Source: Rhabdornis inornatus
Lineage: Eukaryota; Chordata; Aves; Passeriformes; Rhabdornithidae
Length of the DNA: 64,000 nt
Assembly: GCA_013397075.1 (NCBI GenBank)
Contig: VWZS01002273.1
Location: 62,001-126,000 of the forward strand
Direction: 5' to 3'
Part shown: positions 48,954-61,086 of the stretch, piece after piece
Layout: each line of letters opens with the position of its first letter
Numbering within the stretch: position 1 is the stretch's first letter
Position numbers and translations under genes: made by a program
Notes under the pieces: generated by a model
Seen by the model: only the letters and a program-made list of their open reading frames with translations
What the model was told of the DNA's origin: nothing
The model's database searches: none

Positions 48954-51444
48954 GATTTGCGTTGGAAGTAGTTGCAAAGACTTAGGAAGAAATATTGCTG
49001 TTGAAACTGATCTCAATAAATTTCCAAAACTCTTTGAAATTACTAGGATGAAACAGCAAAGACAAGTGAAAAATGCCACACACATAAAAGAAAAATCAGA
49101 TGCAAAAGGTTAAACTTTAACATTTCTCTGGAAAATGCACTGTAGATGTTGGAAGATACAGAGTCCAGAATACCGGACTATTGACGTGATAATGCTGTCA
49201 AAATTTTGCAAAATAATATGGGGAGATCTTTTTAAGTTGAAGGATTTTTCTTTACTGCAACATCTGACAGGAAGTCAAATGTCAAAGACCATGATTTATG
49301 TTAACACAAGCCTTTTGCTACTTTTTTATGTTTTCTCTGGGATCAAAAGGATAAAGTCTGAAAAAACAGCTGAATTATTACTGTTGTTGAATATTGAGCA
49401 GATGGGGAAGCAGTTATAGAAGAAAAGGAGAAAAAAAATGAAAGAAAAGGTAGAGGTAATGCTTAGGCAAGCTGCCAATTCACCCAGCATTGCACAGATT
49501 CCAATTCATGTGGCTGATTTGCAAAAACATTATGGCCATACATCAGGTGATATTGAAATCCAGCAGGTGGAATCCTGCAGACATAATGTAGGGCATAATA
49601 ATGGTCCTGCGGACCAATGCAGACATAATAATGGCCCAAAAATATGGATTTCAGTAGGTTCTTGTCAACAATAAACATTCCTAATAGAAAGGGGAGCACA
49701 GCAATCAATATAAACATTCAGGACACAAAGAAGCTGAGTGTATGATTCAGATGGCAAAGAGTTAAAATCACTGGAGTAAACTGAGCAAGTGTTGTGTGTG
49801 AAGCTGCCAAGGTTAATTTATGGCTCCTGGGTGGGAAGCAAATGTCAGCTACTCACCTTGCAATTAAAGATTGCAATGAAAATATTTTTGCTTTCGATGA
49901 TCTGAACTATTGAACCTGATGCCTGCTGGATGGCAGTGTGTGATCCTTTTGTTTGAATATTAACCCAAACCCTAAAAGAAATACAGAGTCTGCAGTGTTC
50001 TCACTCTCCTCAGTGCCTGCCATCCCTCTTTCAAGAATTGTTAGTGTAGCATAGAGCCTGATTTTTGCTGTGGCTTGAGCTGAAATTTCTGAAGTTCTAG
50101 CTAATTTAGCTCCACTGACAGCAGCGGTACTCAATAATGCAAAACTAACAGCCACAGTACAAGCATACATGTGCTTGAGTATTGACGGCATAGTGAAAGA
50201 TTTTGGGAGAAGAGTCGTTACCAATCACTCATACCCTTCTTTTTTTTCTGTCTGCCAAGTAAAAGAGTTGAATATCAGCGAATATGAACTTAAATGGTAT
50301 TTTGTAAGATCTTTATGAGAAAAGTCTTCCCCTGCATCATTTAATTTATAAAAGCTTCCTTTTTCAACAAACATCCTTAGACTTATTAGTAATCTTAGGA
50401 ATTATTTCCTTGTAACACAACAAGCAAGTTCCAACTTCAAATCCACTTAGAGAAGCAAGCATATACTTCATTTTTTTGTGCTGACAGTTAAAAAGAGAAA
50501 TGGGAAACCCAAAAAAACCCCAAAAAACAAACAAATGAAAACTGCCACTGTGAACAAATAATCATATCAAGATTGAAGGAAGAAGATGACAGTTTTTTCT
50601 CTTCTTAGTGAAAATGCTTTCATATATGAAATTGTAAAAGAGAATATCATTCAGTCAAGGAACAAAAAGTGTAGGGTTTTTAGCTTTTTGAGGTAGAGTG
50701 TTAGTCAGCTAAACTAAATGCTAAGTTTAAATGAGTATAAACAATCTTAGAGCAGAGATTTCAAATAGTTTATCATTACTGAATTTTTTAGCCCAAACTA
50801 AAATGAATGTCTTGTTACAAAAAAAAGGTTTCTTAAAATTCTTGGCAGTCTTATTTCTACCAGAAGTCTACATTAATACTTAGCACTTTGAGGCACGTAC
50901 AGAAAAAATATCTGGAAAAAATATCTGGAAAAAATTTCTGCCCTATTTCATGAGTAAAATTTACCACCATCTATGTACAAAGGTGTTCATTGTTGAAGGG
51001 CTGAAAAAAGAGAAGACAACAGCTGGAAGAAAACTTTGTGTTTGTTGTTTTGTTTCTATTCTTAAGAAATGACAAACTCCATCATTAAAAGGTGAAAGAA
51101 TCAAAGAATTTTTGCTACATAACTTGAAATAAGGAGAATTTTTGTTACACAACACCTGAATAGTACTTTAAAAAATATAAGCATTGCTGAGTGAGTAATG
51201 GTAGGTTGGTCAACATAAACAGCTTAGTTTACACCTTGTCATGTAAGGCATGAATCCTACTGTCATCCTGCGTGATTTGGAATAGTACAATAATGTATGT
51301 GAATTTCATCATAAATAATTTTTTTTTCATTGCTAGACAGGTATATTTCAGGGCAGTATCTTTTACATACACATTTCCATTTTTCACTCTCTTTTCCTTT
51401 TGGTATGCAAGATTGAGGATGAATTTTCAAAGTGAATTTGCTTA
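48954..51444. other. Unassigned AT-rich DNA
   Basis: No gene recognised. The minus-strand frame 49907-50224 (105 codons) has a hydrophobic, Ala-rich stretch and the 49463-49717 frame has a hydrophobic start, but neither shows a family motif. CAGACATAATG-type strings repeat at 49579-49640. ATATCTGGAAAAA is repeated at about 50905-50938. Confidence 0.4.
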
Positions 51445-51445
51445 N
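51445..51445. other. Single ambiguous base (N)
   Basis: One N in unique sequence; no duplicated flank. Confidence 0.95.
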
Positions 51446-54034
51446 AACTCAGTGATTTGATTACATTCCATTTATTCAATTACTTTAGCATATTGTTATA
51501 TTCCCACTCCAGCACACCAATAAGCAGCATAACATTAGAGCAGGCAAGCCATGCCACTCACAGTTAATGGCCCTCCAGCATTACAATTACATCTATGACA
51601 TTTTGCCTAGCTGGGGCTTCTATTACAAACTTATCTGAATGCAAAATTTCCCTTTAGGTCATAACTTGCCATACCCTATAGTCTCAGAATATGAAGTATT
51701 TTCTTCCTCACATTTTTAAATTGTTGCTTAAACACCCATTCAAGACAGAAGAAAAGTTCTCAAGAGCTTCACTGCATTGGTCATGTGCTTCTCATGCATG
51801 GGATGCCACTACAAGAGGTAGGGGACATGCTTTGGGATGCAGGGGAGAAGGGATTTTTTGATCGTACTGGGCTTATTATGGGATAATTTGTGGATCAGAC
51901 AAAGGCAGGGAGGAGAGGAATCTAGACCATTTAGGGAGAAACAGGTACAGAAAAAGAGAGGGATAAAGAGATAAAAGGGGCTAGTTTAAAAGTTAAATAC
52001 TGAGTTCCAGGGACAGCTAGAATGTCTGCATCCATGTTGTGGTTTATTTGTTGTTGAGGTTATTCTTTGCCTCCCAGAAACTTGTTTTGTCACATCCAAT
52101 GCCCCATAACTAAGCATGTTTTGAACTGTAACATTTTTGTGTTTTTTAATTTCATTCTCTGATTTCCTCTTGTATGTTAATCCTTGAATTTCTTTTGAAA
52201 ATTTGATCCTCATTTTTCATAAGTCTGAATATTTGAATATGATGTGCTGTCATAAAATTACATTAAAAGGGCAAAATACTAGTCAAATAAATAGCTTTCA
52301 TTGCTGAGTGAGAATACGTTCTGGATCTTTAAAAATTCAGTGGTGTGCTGTGTGATCATTAAATCTGCAACTGTCATAGGAAATGTATGTATTTTACAAT
52401 TCAATTATAATGCAGTTCTGATGATCAAGATAGCTCATAAAGAATGGGACAGTCAAGAAAACATAGATATGAGCCTCTTTTAGGAGATCTAAAAATTGTT
52501 ATGCTACAGGCCAAAAATATTTCAAATAATTTTTCTTTATGTTAATAGTATAAGAATATTAGCCCATGTATATGGACCCTAAAATAGTGCTTCTTCACCT
52601 GGGTCATTCAGAAAACATTTGCATTTCCATCCATTTTAGGACACTGTTCAGGGCTACTTACTGCATCTTACTGTTGCTCAATGGTCATAGATGCATGTTA
52701 ATTCCTCATTTTCCTTGAACAGAATAGCGAAAGAGAAATGTTAAACAGGTATTAAATAAATCCTTGAGACAGAAGGTGAGAGGTATGGACAATACTGCTT
52801 TGAGGTGTACTGAAGTCATGATATTACATTAAAAATTATTAATGTTATCCTACTATTTACTCAAACCACAAAGCAGAGTTATTGCATTATCAACCTTATG
52901 TCACAGATGAAATTAAGCAAAGTATACAGTCTTGGTAAAAGTCCTAAAAATCTGGCACAAAACTGATTGTTATCAGGGATTGAATCTAAATAATTCAATA
53001 GCAGACAGTGAAAGAATGCCAAGTGGGTCTTTCAGACCTTTGTCTTCTATCTGAAAAATGTCTTGTGGCACCTAATACTTTCATAACAATTTTGATGGCT
53101 GAACATAGTGTATGCCAATAAAATTTACAAGTGCCACGGAGAACAGATGAACTGGAAGAACAGATGCAGAAGCATCAGAAGCATGTCGAGGTGGAAGTCA
53201 AAATTGGCTCAATAAGAGAAGACAGAAGTGCTCTGAAAACACCCCTTATAAGTAGATTTAAGATGTTTTTCTTAAGAAGAAATGCTAACATGCACAAAGA
53301 TGGAAAGGTTTCTCACTAGAAAAGTGTCTATACTGTAAACCTAATCCTGGGTCTTACTGTGAAGCAGAAATTCAGCAGTGATGCCATAAAGTTGCAAAGT
53401 AGCTGGAGTTGGGACAAAGCAAAGGTATACCTGACCAGCAGTAGTGTCTTGTACGCATCAAGTCAGTCTTTATTTAAGTAGATACTGTCTCAGCTGTTCT
53501 GAAGGGAAATTGCAATGTAGTCAATACTGCACTACAAATGATACATTTCTATACATAATGAAATAGTAAATTAAAGATTTAACTTCAATGAAAATCAAAG
53601 TGAACACCAGAGACAGTCCTATAAACTTTATCATTACCAAGTCTAACTCTGTCCGTTTATATACTGGATGGAGTGAGATTAACATGCTCGCATTCTGTAA
53701 TGCATTTCCCAAGATTTTATTTTCAACATTAGCGGAAAGAAATGTTCCATCTTATCATGGGAACAACAGGCAAAGTGTTATGTTTAAGTCTGAAGTCAAT
53801 CTCTAAGTTATCAAACCCACTTCTTACGGGAAAAAGTATGTTCCTTCTGTTTTTAATGTGTTGAAAGTACTGCGGTTTTAAATATTAATAAAATTTCCAC
53901 AAACTTTTATTTTTTTTACAGTCTAGCAGACAGAGAACACAAATACAACAGACCTAAATCTAGAACCCCTTCACCTATATACATAACCTTTCCTCATAGA
54001 AATAGGCCTTGAGAAATGAGTGGACTGAACTGGA
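51446..54034. other. Unassigned AT-rich DNA
   Basis: No gene, RNA or repeat family recognised. A 62-codon frame at 53131-53319 is Lys/Glu-rich but has no known motif. Confidence 0.5.
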
Positions 54035-55150
54035 CATGAATGAATGCGATGATTGATGTCATCCACCTGTCATTGTGCAAAGCATTTCATAATATCTTTG
54101 TTTTCAAACTGGAGAGACATGAATTGGATAGGCGGACCACTCAAAGGACAAGGAATTGGCTGACTGGTCACACTCAAAGGGTTGTGGTCAATGTGGAGAC
54201 CAGAGATGAGTGGTGTTCCTTGGAGGCAGTATTAGAACTGACATTGTTAAACTTCTTCATTGGCAACACGGGCAGAGGGAATGACCACACTCTCATTAAG
54301 TTCACCAAAAATATTAAGCTGTGTGGTGCAGTCCACTTGCTGGAACAAATGAATGCCATCCAGAACAATGCTGACAGGCTTAAGACTTGGGCCTGTGCAT
54401 ACCTCATAAAGTTCAAAAACATGAAGTGCAAGTCCTGCATCTGGGTCCGGGCAACCCAAGAACAAATACAGGCCGAGTTGAGAATGAATTGAGAGCAGCC
54501 CTGGGGAGAAGCATTTGGGGGTCTTGGTAGATGGCATGAATGGGTGCTCAAAAACCCAGAAAGCTAATGGGATCCTGGGCTGCATCTAAAGCAGCTTGGC
54601 CAGCAGAGTGAGGAATGAGATTCTGTCCCTGTGCTCTGCCCTCGTGAGATCCCATCCGAAGTGCTGCATCCATCTGTAGGGTCCTCAGCAAAGGAAGGAC
54701 GTCAAACTCTTGGAATGAGTCCAGGTGAGCATCACAAGGATGGTTAGAGGGTTGAAGCACCTGTCTTGTGAAGACAGAGGGAGCTGGGGCTGTTCAGCTT
54801 GGAGAGGGGAAGACTGTGGAGACCTTATTGTGGCCTTCCCCTACTTAAACAGGGCCAAGAGAGACTACTTACAAGGACATGTAATGACGGAATGTGGGAC
54901 AATGGCTTTAAAAGGAAAGAGAGTAGGTTTAGATTAGATATTAGGAAGAAATTTTTTTACTGTGAGGGTAATGAAGCCCTGGAACAGGTTGCTCAGAGAA
55001 GTGGATGCCCCATCCCTGGAAGTCTTTGGAGCCTGGCAGGAGGGGGTTTTGAGCAACCTGGTCTAGTGAAATGTATCCCTGCAAGGGGGTGGGGGAACTG
55101 GATGATCTTTAAGGCCCCTCCCAACCCCAGATATTCTATGATTCTGTTAA
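54035..55150 (+). mobile_element. CR1 LINE, 5'-truncated, RT palm to 3' terminus
   Basis: The best-preserved CR1 here. The 150-codon frame at 54040-54492 covers the VDVV-LDFSKAFD-like start (read as IDVIHLSLCKAFHN), RNWLTGHTQRVVVN (about 54150-54195), the position of VPQGSVLGP (now LEAVLELTLLN), and the catalytic region (FTKNIKLCGA instead of FADDTKLGG). RT is therefore dead. Other frames then give the LGVLVD, LGCI, RPHLE and GLKHLS-EDRGSWG-like regions (54500-54800). FRLDIRKKFFYCEGNEALEQ (frame within 54799-55197) matches the ORF2 end. The 3' UTR ends GATGATCTTTAAGGCCCCTC, then ATTCTATGATTCTG (about 55130-55147), the diagnostic CR1 terminus. Confidence 0.95.
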
Positions 55151-57512
55151 TTAGTTCTGGCTTCAATTACGTTGAAACACTCAGACAAATTGTGTAGTGT
55201 AAGACTTTCCTGATAAAGAAAATCTGCACTTGACTTAGAAATAATAACAATTATTGGACCTTATCAATGTAAGCTTATATTTTGATCAGATTAGCATGAT
55301 AGTATCATTTAATTTATTCCAAAGAGCTCAAACTACTTGATTTTTGTGGTTGAATGAATATTTTATCTGGTACCATTTCAAAGTTTTTATTGAAAAAAAG
55401 ATGACGGTTCAAAGAAAAAAATGGATTAAAGTAGAATAAATTAATAAACTTTCTTATTTTATCTTACAATACTCATTCTGGAAAGATTTGAGAAATATGT
55501 TCTCTTACTGCCAGCTGAAACCAACATTGTTTTACTGCATTTTAAAAAAAATTATATTTGCCCTTATGCCTAGAACTTTCAAACAATTTAAGGTCTTGAA
55601 GGGGGTTTTGTTAAGTTGTTGAATCTACTTCAGAGGATACCACCGGATTCCAGTGATTTCTCACAGATTTCTATGAACTCTATCCTGAATATGATTGGTA
55701 TATTTACTTATTCATGTATTTGCTTATTTACTCTGGGAAAATAACTGCATAGCCTATGCATAAATTATGGAGCTTATGCATAGACTATGTAAGAAAAAAA
55801 ATCAGGACAACACAAAGCAAACCAAATCAATAAAAATCTCACTCCCTTCTCACCCCCAAAAATTACCCCAAAGACCCCCAAAAAGCAAAGAAACAAAAAC
55901 CAAAACGATGGGGGAGAGAAGAAAGGAAGTAATTGCCTGTGATTAAAAAAAAATAACAAAAGCTCAAGTGATATATGCACTTAGTAAGACTGAATTGAAT
56001 ATTTATGATAGAGTCAACACACTTTGAAAAAAAAAAAAGTGATTACCTGGGTTAGATGACATAGCTTTCCTGGCACAAACTACATCTGATCAGCCTGCAG
56101 GCAATTTTAATAGTAATTTAAAAGTACTCAGGACTCATCATTTTATGTCAGACACTCATTTGAAGACATTACCTAAAATGATATGAAGCTCTTATATCCT
56201 CATCTCAAAACACATTACTGATTTCTGCTTAAGCATTTATAGTGGCAGACTTCTCCAATTTGTAAAATACAGAGCTGAGATGAAAACAACTTATCCAAAG
56301 CCCTTTTCTATTAAGGTTACTTTTCTATTTATCCTCTGAATATGGAAATCTATTTTTTCATTTAATAAATAGGTTAATCATAATTTTACTTCCTTTCAAC
56401 AGTGAACTAAATTGCTATAATAAGGAGTGATACATGAAAATTGTGCAGCAAAGGCAGTACAATAAAGATAGTGGACAAAGTGTTTCTGGAATATCTCTTT
56501 GGTATTTTTAAATTAAATAAATGAACATTTAATTTTTTACTAATTGAGCTTACCATCTGCTCTAAGTCAACAGGGGCTCAGAAGTAAAAAGCAGACAAAG
56601 TCCAGTGCTGAGAGATGAGTCATAATAATCAATATGATATTGAAAAGAATTTAGAAAAGAAAATCAGTCTTATTTCTTCCAGCATTTGGTATGTACAGTC
56701 GTACTGTAGGGCTCACAGGAACCTGCACAAATACTTATTTTTTTTTTTGCAAAATGACATATCCTGATTGTGACTGTGCTTGTTCTGATTTCCTGGTCTG
56801 AAGTAAGGCTTACTCAGAAAGCAAAACAATTCATGTTTACAAATAGGAGCAGTTAGCTCATTGCAGTATAGTTATTTTACTCTCATTTTTTATAGGTGCT
56901 TTCATGGATACTACAGTTGCAATATTTTGATTACAACAGATTATCAAAGCCAGCTTTCAATTCAAAACTCTTTCATACTGCCATGTATTCTCACATATTC
57001 TTCTCTCTTTTTGTTCCTTATTCTGTTCTTTTTCTATTTCTGACTAGCCTGACAAGCCACTTAATAAAGCTATATTACATTCTATATAATAATCTTAAGA
57101 GGGGCAGTTACAGGAATGGAAATGAAAATGACCAAGAAATGATATAAGTTACCAGAGAGAAGCTGTAAAGACAGAAATTGTTGGTATCTAGTTAACATTA
57201 CCAAACTAAGGGAATTTTTTCCTTACTGAAAGCATTCCACACACTCCCCCCATTTCATTCTCTGCTCCTGTAAATGCTTTTAAGACTTTTTTTGAAAAGC
57301 CATAATTTTAAAAGAACCCATAAGAACATGCAATCCCTATATAATTTTTTAAATTGCTCTTTTCTAAAATAATGGCAATTTTTCAGATTACTAGTTTACA
57401 CAATAAGGAAATGCCTCAGACATACTTCCAAGAAGGTAATACAGCAGAGATGGATGATTTATTACACCCTTTGAATGGAGTATATTGCTAGCAAAAAGAT
57501 AAGTACTCAGAT
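55151..57512. other. Unassigned AT-rich DNA
   Basis: No gene or repeat family recognised; A-rich patches near 55793 and 56023. Confidence 0.5.
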
Positions 57513-57556
57513 TAAAAAAAAAAAAAAAGAAAGAAAAAAAAAGAAAAAAAAAAAAG
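57513..57556. repeat. A-rich tract with G interruptions
   Basis: About 44 bp, almost all A with single Gs. No SINE or processed pseudogene body recognised next to it. Confidence 0.93.
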
Positions 57557-58193
57557 AAGATTAACAACCTAGTATCAGACTTCTGAGTAATGTTGGGGAA
57601 GAAACCACAGCATTGTATTTCAAGGTTTTCCAAGACTTCCTGAGATATTCAGTATGATAGAGACCTAACCTTCCGAAATGGAGAATAAGAACAAAATATT
57701 CTGAGGGGGTAAAAGGACAAACAAGTCCTGAGAGGATGACTCAGTCAAAAGGAATTCCATTGTTTCCAGTGAGAAGCTTTTGGAGATGCTCATTGTAATG
57801 ATTATAGGATTAGCATCTATAAAATCTAACGTGACTTGGTATTACTTTTTCAAGATTCATTTGCAATTTGCTGAACTAGTATTTTGGTATGAAATCATAC
57901 AATTGCCAACTTTAGAAAATTCTTGTTTTGTAGATAAGCATAAATAAATATGTGTGCTGAGGAAAAGAAAATGGAAAAATGATAAAGAATACTTGCAGTC
58001 TTAATGTGTTATTTCTGCTACTTTCCAAAGTCTGGAGGAGTAATCATTTCCAGACTATGTCACACAGACTGTGGTCATTACAAGTTAACCCATGAATTAT
58101 TATTTCTTTTGACTAGACAACACAGAAATGCTCATATTTATGAAATTTAAACAATACCATTAAAATGAGTCCCAAAAAATTAAGGGAGAGGTA
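57557..58193. other. Unassigned AT-rich DNA
   Basis: Nothing recognised. Confidence 0.5.
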
Positions 58194-59773
58194 TGTCATG
58201 GTTTGACACTTGCCAAAGCCAGGCACCCGTGAGAGTTGCTCACCCTCCCCTGCCACAGCTGGGCATTGGAGAGGGAAAAAAATTAACAAAAGCTTCATGA
58301 GTGAGATAAGGACAGAGAGAAACATTTCAAGGGCAAAACAGGCTCAACTTTAAGGTGGCAAAATGAATTTGTGGTTAACAGAATAAGAAGAGGATAATAA
58401 GAAACAAAATAAGCCCTTAAAACCTCAGCTCCTCTCTCCTTCCCACCAACAGTGCAGGGAGACAGGGGCATAGGGATTTGGTCAGTTCATCACCTGAGGT
58501 TTTCTTCCACTGCTTAAGGAGAGGACACCTTCCCCTTTGAGGCCCTGGGATCCCTCCCATAGGGGACAGATGTCCATGAACTTCTCCAGAGGGGTCCAAA
58601 TCTCAGGAGCAGCAGCCCTCCCAAAACTCCTGGAATGTGAATCTCTCCCACGGGCAAGACAACCCTCCCAATACGGGAAGATAGTTTGTAAGGATAGTGC
58701 AGAAGGCAATTTTCCTCCATGAATTACAGCTGTACTGCTTGCCAAGGAGTGGAAACATATGTGCCTGCCCAATGAGGATGGGTTTTCCAAAAGAGTGGGT
58801 TAGCTGGTCAAGAGTAAGTTGGAGATAGAGCTTAAGACCAAGAGTCTGCTGGTCTCCCAAGAGTTTGGGATGGAGTCTGCTGGCTGTGCTGTGAGGAGGT
58901 AAGGGACAGATAAGGTAAGAAGATGTTGTGTCAGGGACTGACAGTGTAAGGTAGCTGGAAAAGGGACAGGTTTAGCCAGTCATACAGAAGGCAGAAGAAA
59001 ACTTGTAGGGGGAAGGGGAGAGTGTTGTGTGGAGTTGCCTGAGAGAAGGCATGACAAGTTTTTGGTAAGGGACTGGTGATGGTGCCAGTTGTGTCCATCT
59101 AGACAGCTACATAATTACTGCAACATCCCAAAACTGCTGTGGTGTGCGTCACTCATCCTTGGGGTGCAGTCCTCCAAGGGCAGGCTGCTCCAGCCTGGAA
59201 GCAAGGGCCCCTCTCTCCACAGGTCTCACACTGGATCACAGCCTCCTCCAGGCATCCACCTGCTCCAGGATGGGGCTCCTCCGTGGGCTGTGGGTGGATG
59301 TCTGCATCCCCCGTGGATCCCCATGGGCTGTGGGTGGATCTCTGCCTCCCCCGTGGATCCCCATGGGCTGTGGGTGGATCTCTGCATCCTCTGTGGATCC
59401 CCATGGGCTGTGGTTGGATCTCTGTATCCCCCGTGGATCCCCATGGGCTGCACCGGAATCTCGGCTCCAGTGTCTGGTGAACCTCCTGTCCGTCCTTCTC
59501 CACTGACTTTGTTGTCTCCACGTTGTTTCCCTCACATGTCCTCTTCTCTGGATAGAAGAAACAAACCCGTGACTTTGTTTTCTTCTTAAATATGTTATCA
59601 CAGAGGCATTATCAGCCTCTCTCTTTGGCCCAGTTTTTGCCAGCAGCATGTCCATCTTCATAGCCATCAGCCATTGGCTGTGCCAGACATGCTGGAAGCT
59701 TCCAGGAGTTTCCATAGCAGGTGTCTTTTTTGCCCCTCTGCTACCAAAACCCAGGCCATGCAAAGCTAATACA
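58194..59773 (-). mobile_element. Long avian endogenous retrovirus LTR (solo)
   Basis: The plus strand starts TGTCATGGTTTGACAC and ends CTACCAAAACCCAGGCCATG ... AATACA. Both ends, and the interior landmarks, match a long LTR type widespread in songbirds: GGGCAAAACAGGCTC-ACTT, GGTCAGTTCATCACCTGAGG, serial GGGCTG-TGGATCTCTGC units, and CTTAAATATGTTATCACAGAGGC. Read on the minus strand it has a TATA-like CATATTTAAG (complement of 59583-59594) after a U3 of about 180 bp. It is about 1.58 kb, large for an LTR because of internal repeats. No convincing target duplication (AGGTA against AGTTA, 4 of 5) and no flanking viral genes. The 166- and 175-codon frames inside are repeat artefacts. Confidence 0.83.
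59288..59447. repeat. 40-bp minisatellite, four units inside the LTR
   Basis: Units at 59288-59327, 59328-59367, 59368-59407 and 59408-59447, each beginning CTGTGG-TGGATSTCTG and ending GTGGATCCCCATGGG, with one to a few differences. Because 40 is not a multiple of three, each frame shows a shifted version of the same peptide repeat, which explains the overlapping long frames here. Confidence 0.97.
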
Positions 59774-60084
59774 AGTTAATTGAAATTTTGAACTGAAAAT
59801 TTAGTCACATTATATACCGCCTTTATAACTACATTACAGTAAATGCCACTAAACAATTTGGGGCAAAGGGGATATAGACCAGCATCAAAAACTGACATCT
59901 AATTATGGGTTTGCATCTGACTATTTTAAGGACTTTTTAAGCCAGACACTAAGCTCAGCAGAGATGCATAACATGTCCCATAAGAGACATCACTGTTTTC
60001 TGGTAGGTTTATTTTATCTTTCTATCATTGTGTGATGTGACATTTGCACATGTATGTGCAGTCTTTGCTATTTAGCCATCATTT
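59774..60084. other. Unassigned DNA
   Basis: Short AT-rich spacer between the LTR and the next CR1; nothing recognised. Confidence 0.5.
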
Positions 60085-60975
60085 CAGATGGAGGATTTGA
60101 ATACACCATTAACTTTTATGCTGATGATATCACTCTGGGGGATGCTGAGGACTCTCTTGAGAGATAAGAGCTTTTGCAGAGGGCTCTAGATAGATTGGAG
60201 CATTGGGCAATCATCAGTGGCATGAAATTTTACAAGTCCACTTGTAGGATTCTGTGCTTAGGACAGAGTAAGTTGGACACAAGTATGAATTGGGAGAGGA
60301 GTGGTTGAAGACCAGCCCTGCAGAACAAGATTACAGGTTGCTTGTTGGCAGCAGGCTCCCTGTGAGCCAGCAGTGTGCCTGGGCAGCCATGAGAACAAAC
60401 TGCGTCCTGGGGACATCAAACACAGCACAGCCAGATGGTCAAAAGAGGTGGTGATCCTGCTCACACGGCATTGGTGCCGCCTCACCTTGTGAGCTGAGTG
60501 CAGTGCTGGCTCCACAAACTATAAAAGATGTGAAGGTACTCAAGTGTGTCCAAAGAAGTGCAAAAAACTGCTGACAGGACTGAAGAGCATCTTGTGAGAA
60601 GCAGATGAGGTCTTTCGTTGTGTTGAGTTTGGAGAAAAGGAGGCTGAGTTGACCTCATTGCTCTCCACAGATTTCTGAGGAGAGTGTATGGAGAGGGAGG
60701 TACTGAGTTCTTCTCCCTGGGATCCAGGCACAGGATGCAGGGGAATGGATCAAAGCTGCATCAGGGGAGGTTTGGATCTGACATCAGGAAATATTCCTCT
60801 ATGGAGAGAGTGGTCAAACAGTAGAACAGTCTTACTAGAGTGATTTATGCTCCAAGCATGTCAGTGTTTAAGAGGCATTTGGGGAATATATAAATATATA
60901 CAGAATAGCATTAAATTTTGGTCAGTCCTAAATTGGCCAGGCATTTAGACTGGGTTATAGTGGATAGATCCCTTA
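60085..60975 (+). mobile_element. CR1 LINE, RT catalytic motif to 3' region
   Basis: Starts just before the RT catalytic motif. Sense translation reads GFEYTINFYADDITLGD, with the YADD box at 60117-60128 intact. It continues as ALDRLEHWA and MKFYKSTCRILCLG (normally MKFNKGKCRVLHLG, about 60205-60260). After this, stops and frameshifts accumulate. The ORF2 end is traceable near 60600-60880, with FGEKEAELTS-like, GSDIRKYSSMERVVKQ-like and MSVFKRHLG-like residues. 5'-truncated, and lacks a clear octamer tail. The intact YADD is a chance survival in a dead fragment. Confidence 0.85.
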
Positions 60976-60984
60976 CAGTGGAAA

Positions 60985-61086
60985 TAATCTGTTATTTATA
61001 TCTATATAATCTATCTATGTTATCTGTATAAATAGCTATCTATAGGCATATCTATATCTACTTTTCTATCTCTGTCCCTATCTCTA
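60985..61086. repeat. Degenerate (TATC)n/(TCTA)n tract
   Basis: About 100 bp of interrupted TCTA, TATC and TCTATAA units directly after the CR1 fragment; similar in type to 48783-48953. Confidence 0.9.

Noticed and set aside
49907..50224. 105-codon minus-strand frame with a hydrophobic Ala-rich stretch resembling a fusion-peptide region
   Set aside because: No envelope landmark (cleavage site, disulfide motif, transmembrane anchor) could be seen, so I do not call an env relic; a profile search would decide.
51445..51445. N checked for a flanking duplication like the one at 30245
   Set aside because: No repeated sequence on either side; it appears to be a plain ambiguous base.
59089..59763. 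Overlapping frames of 113-175 codons on both strands
   Set aside because: They run over a 40-bp minisatellite within an LTR; the repeated peptides come from the repeat, not from a gene.
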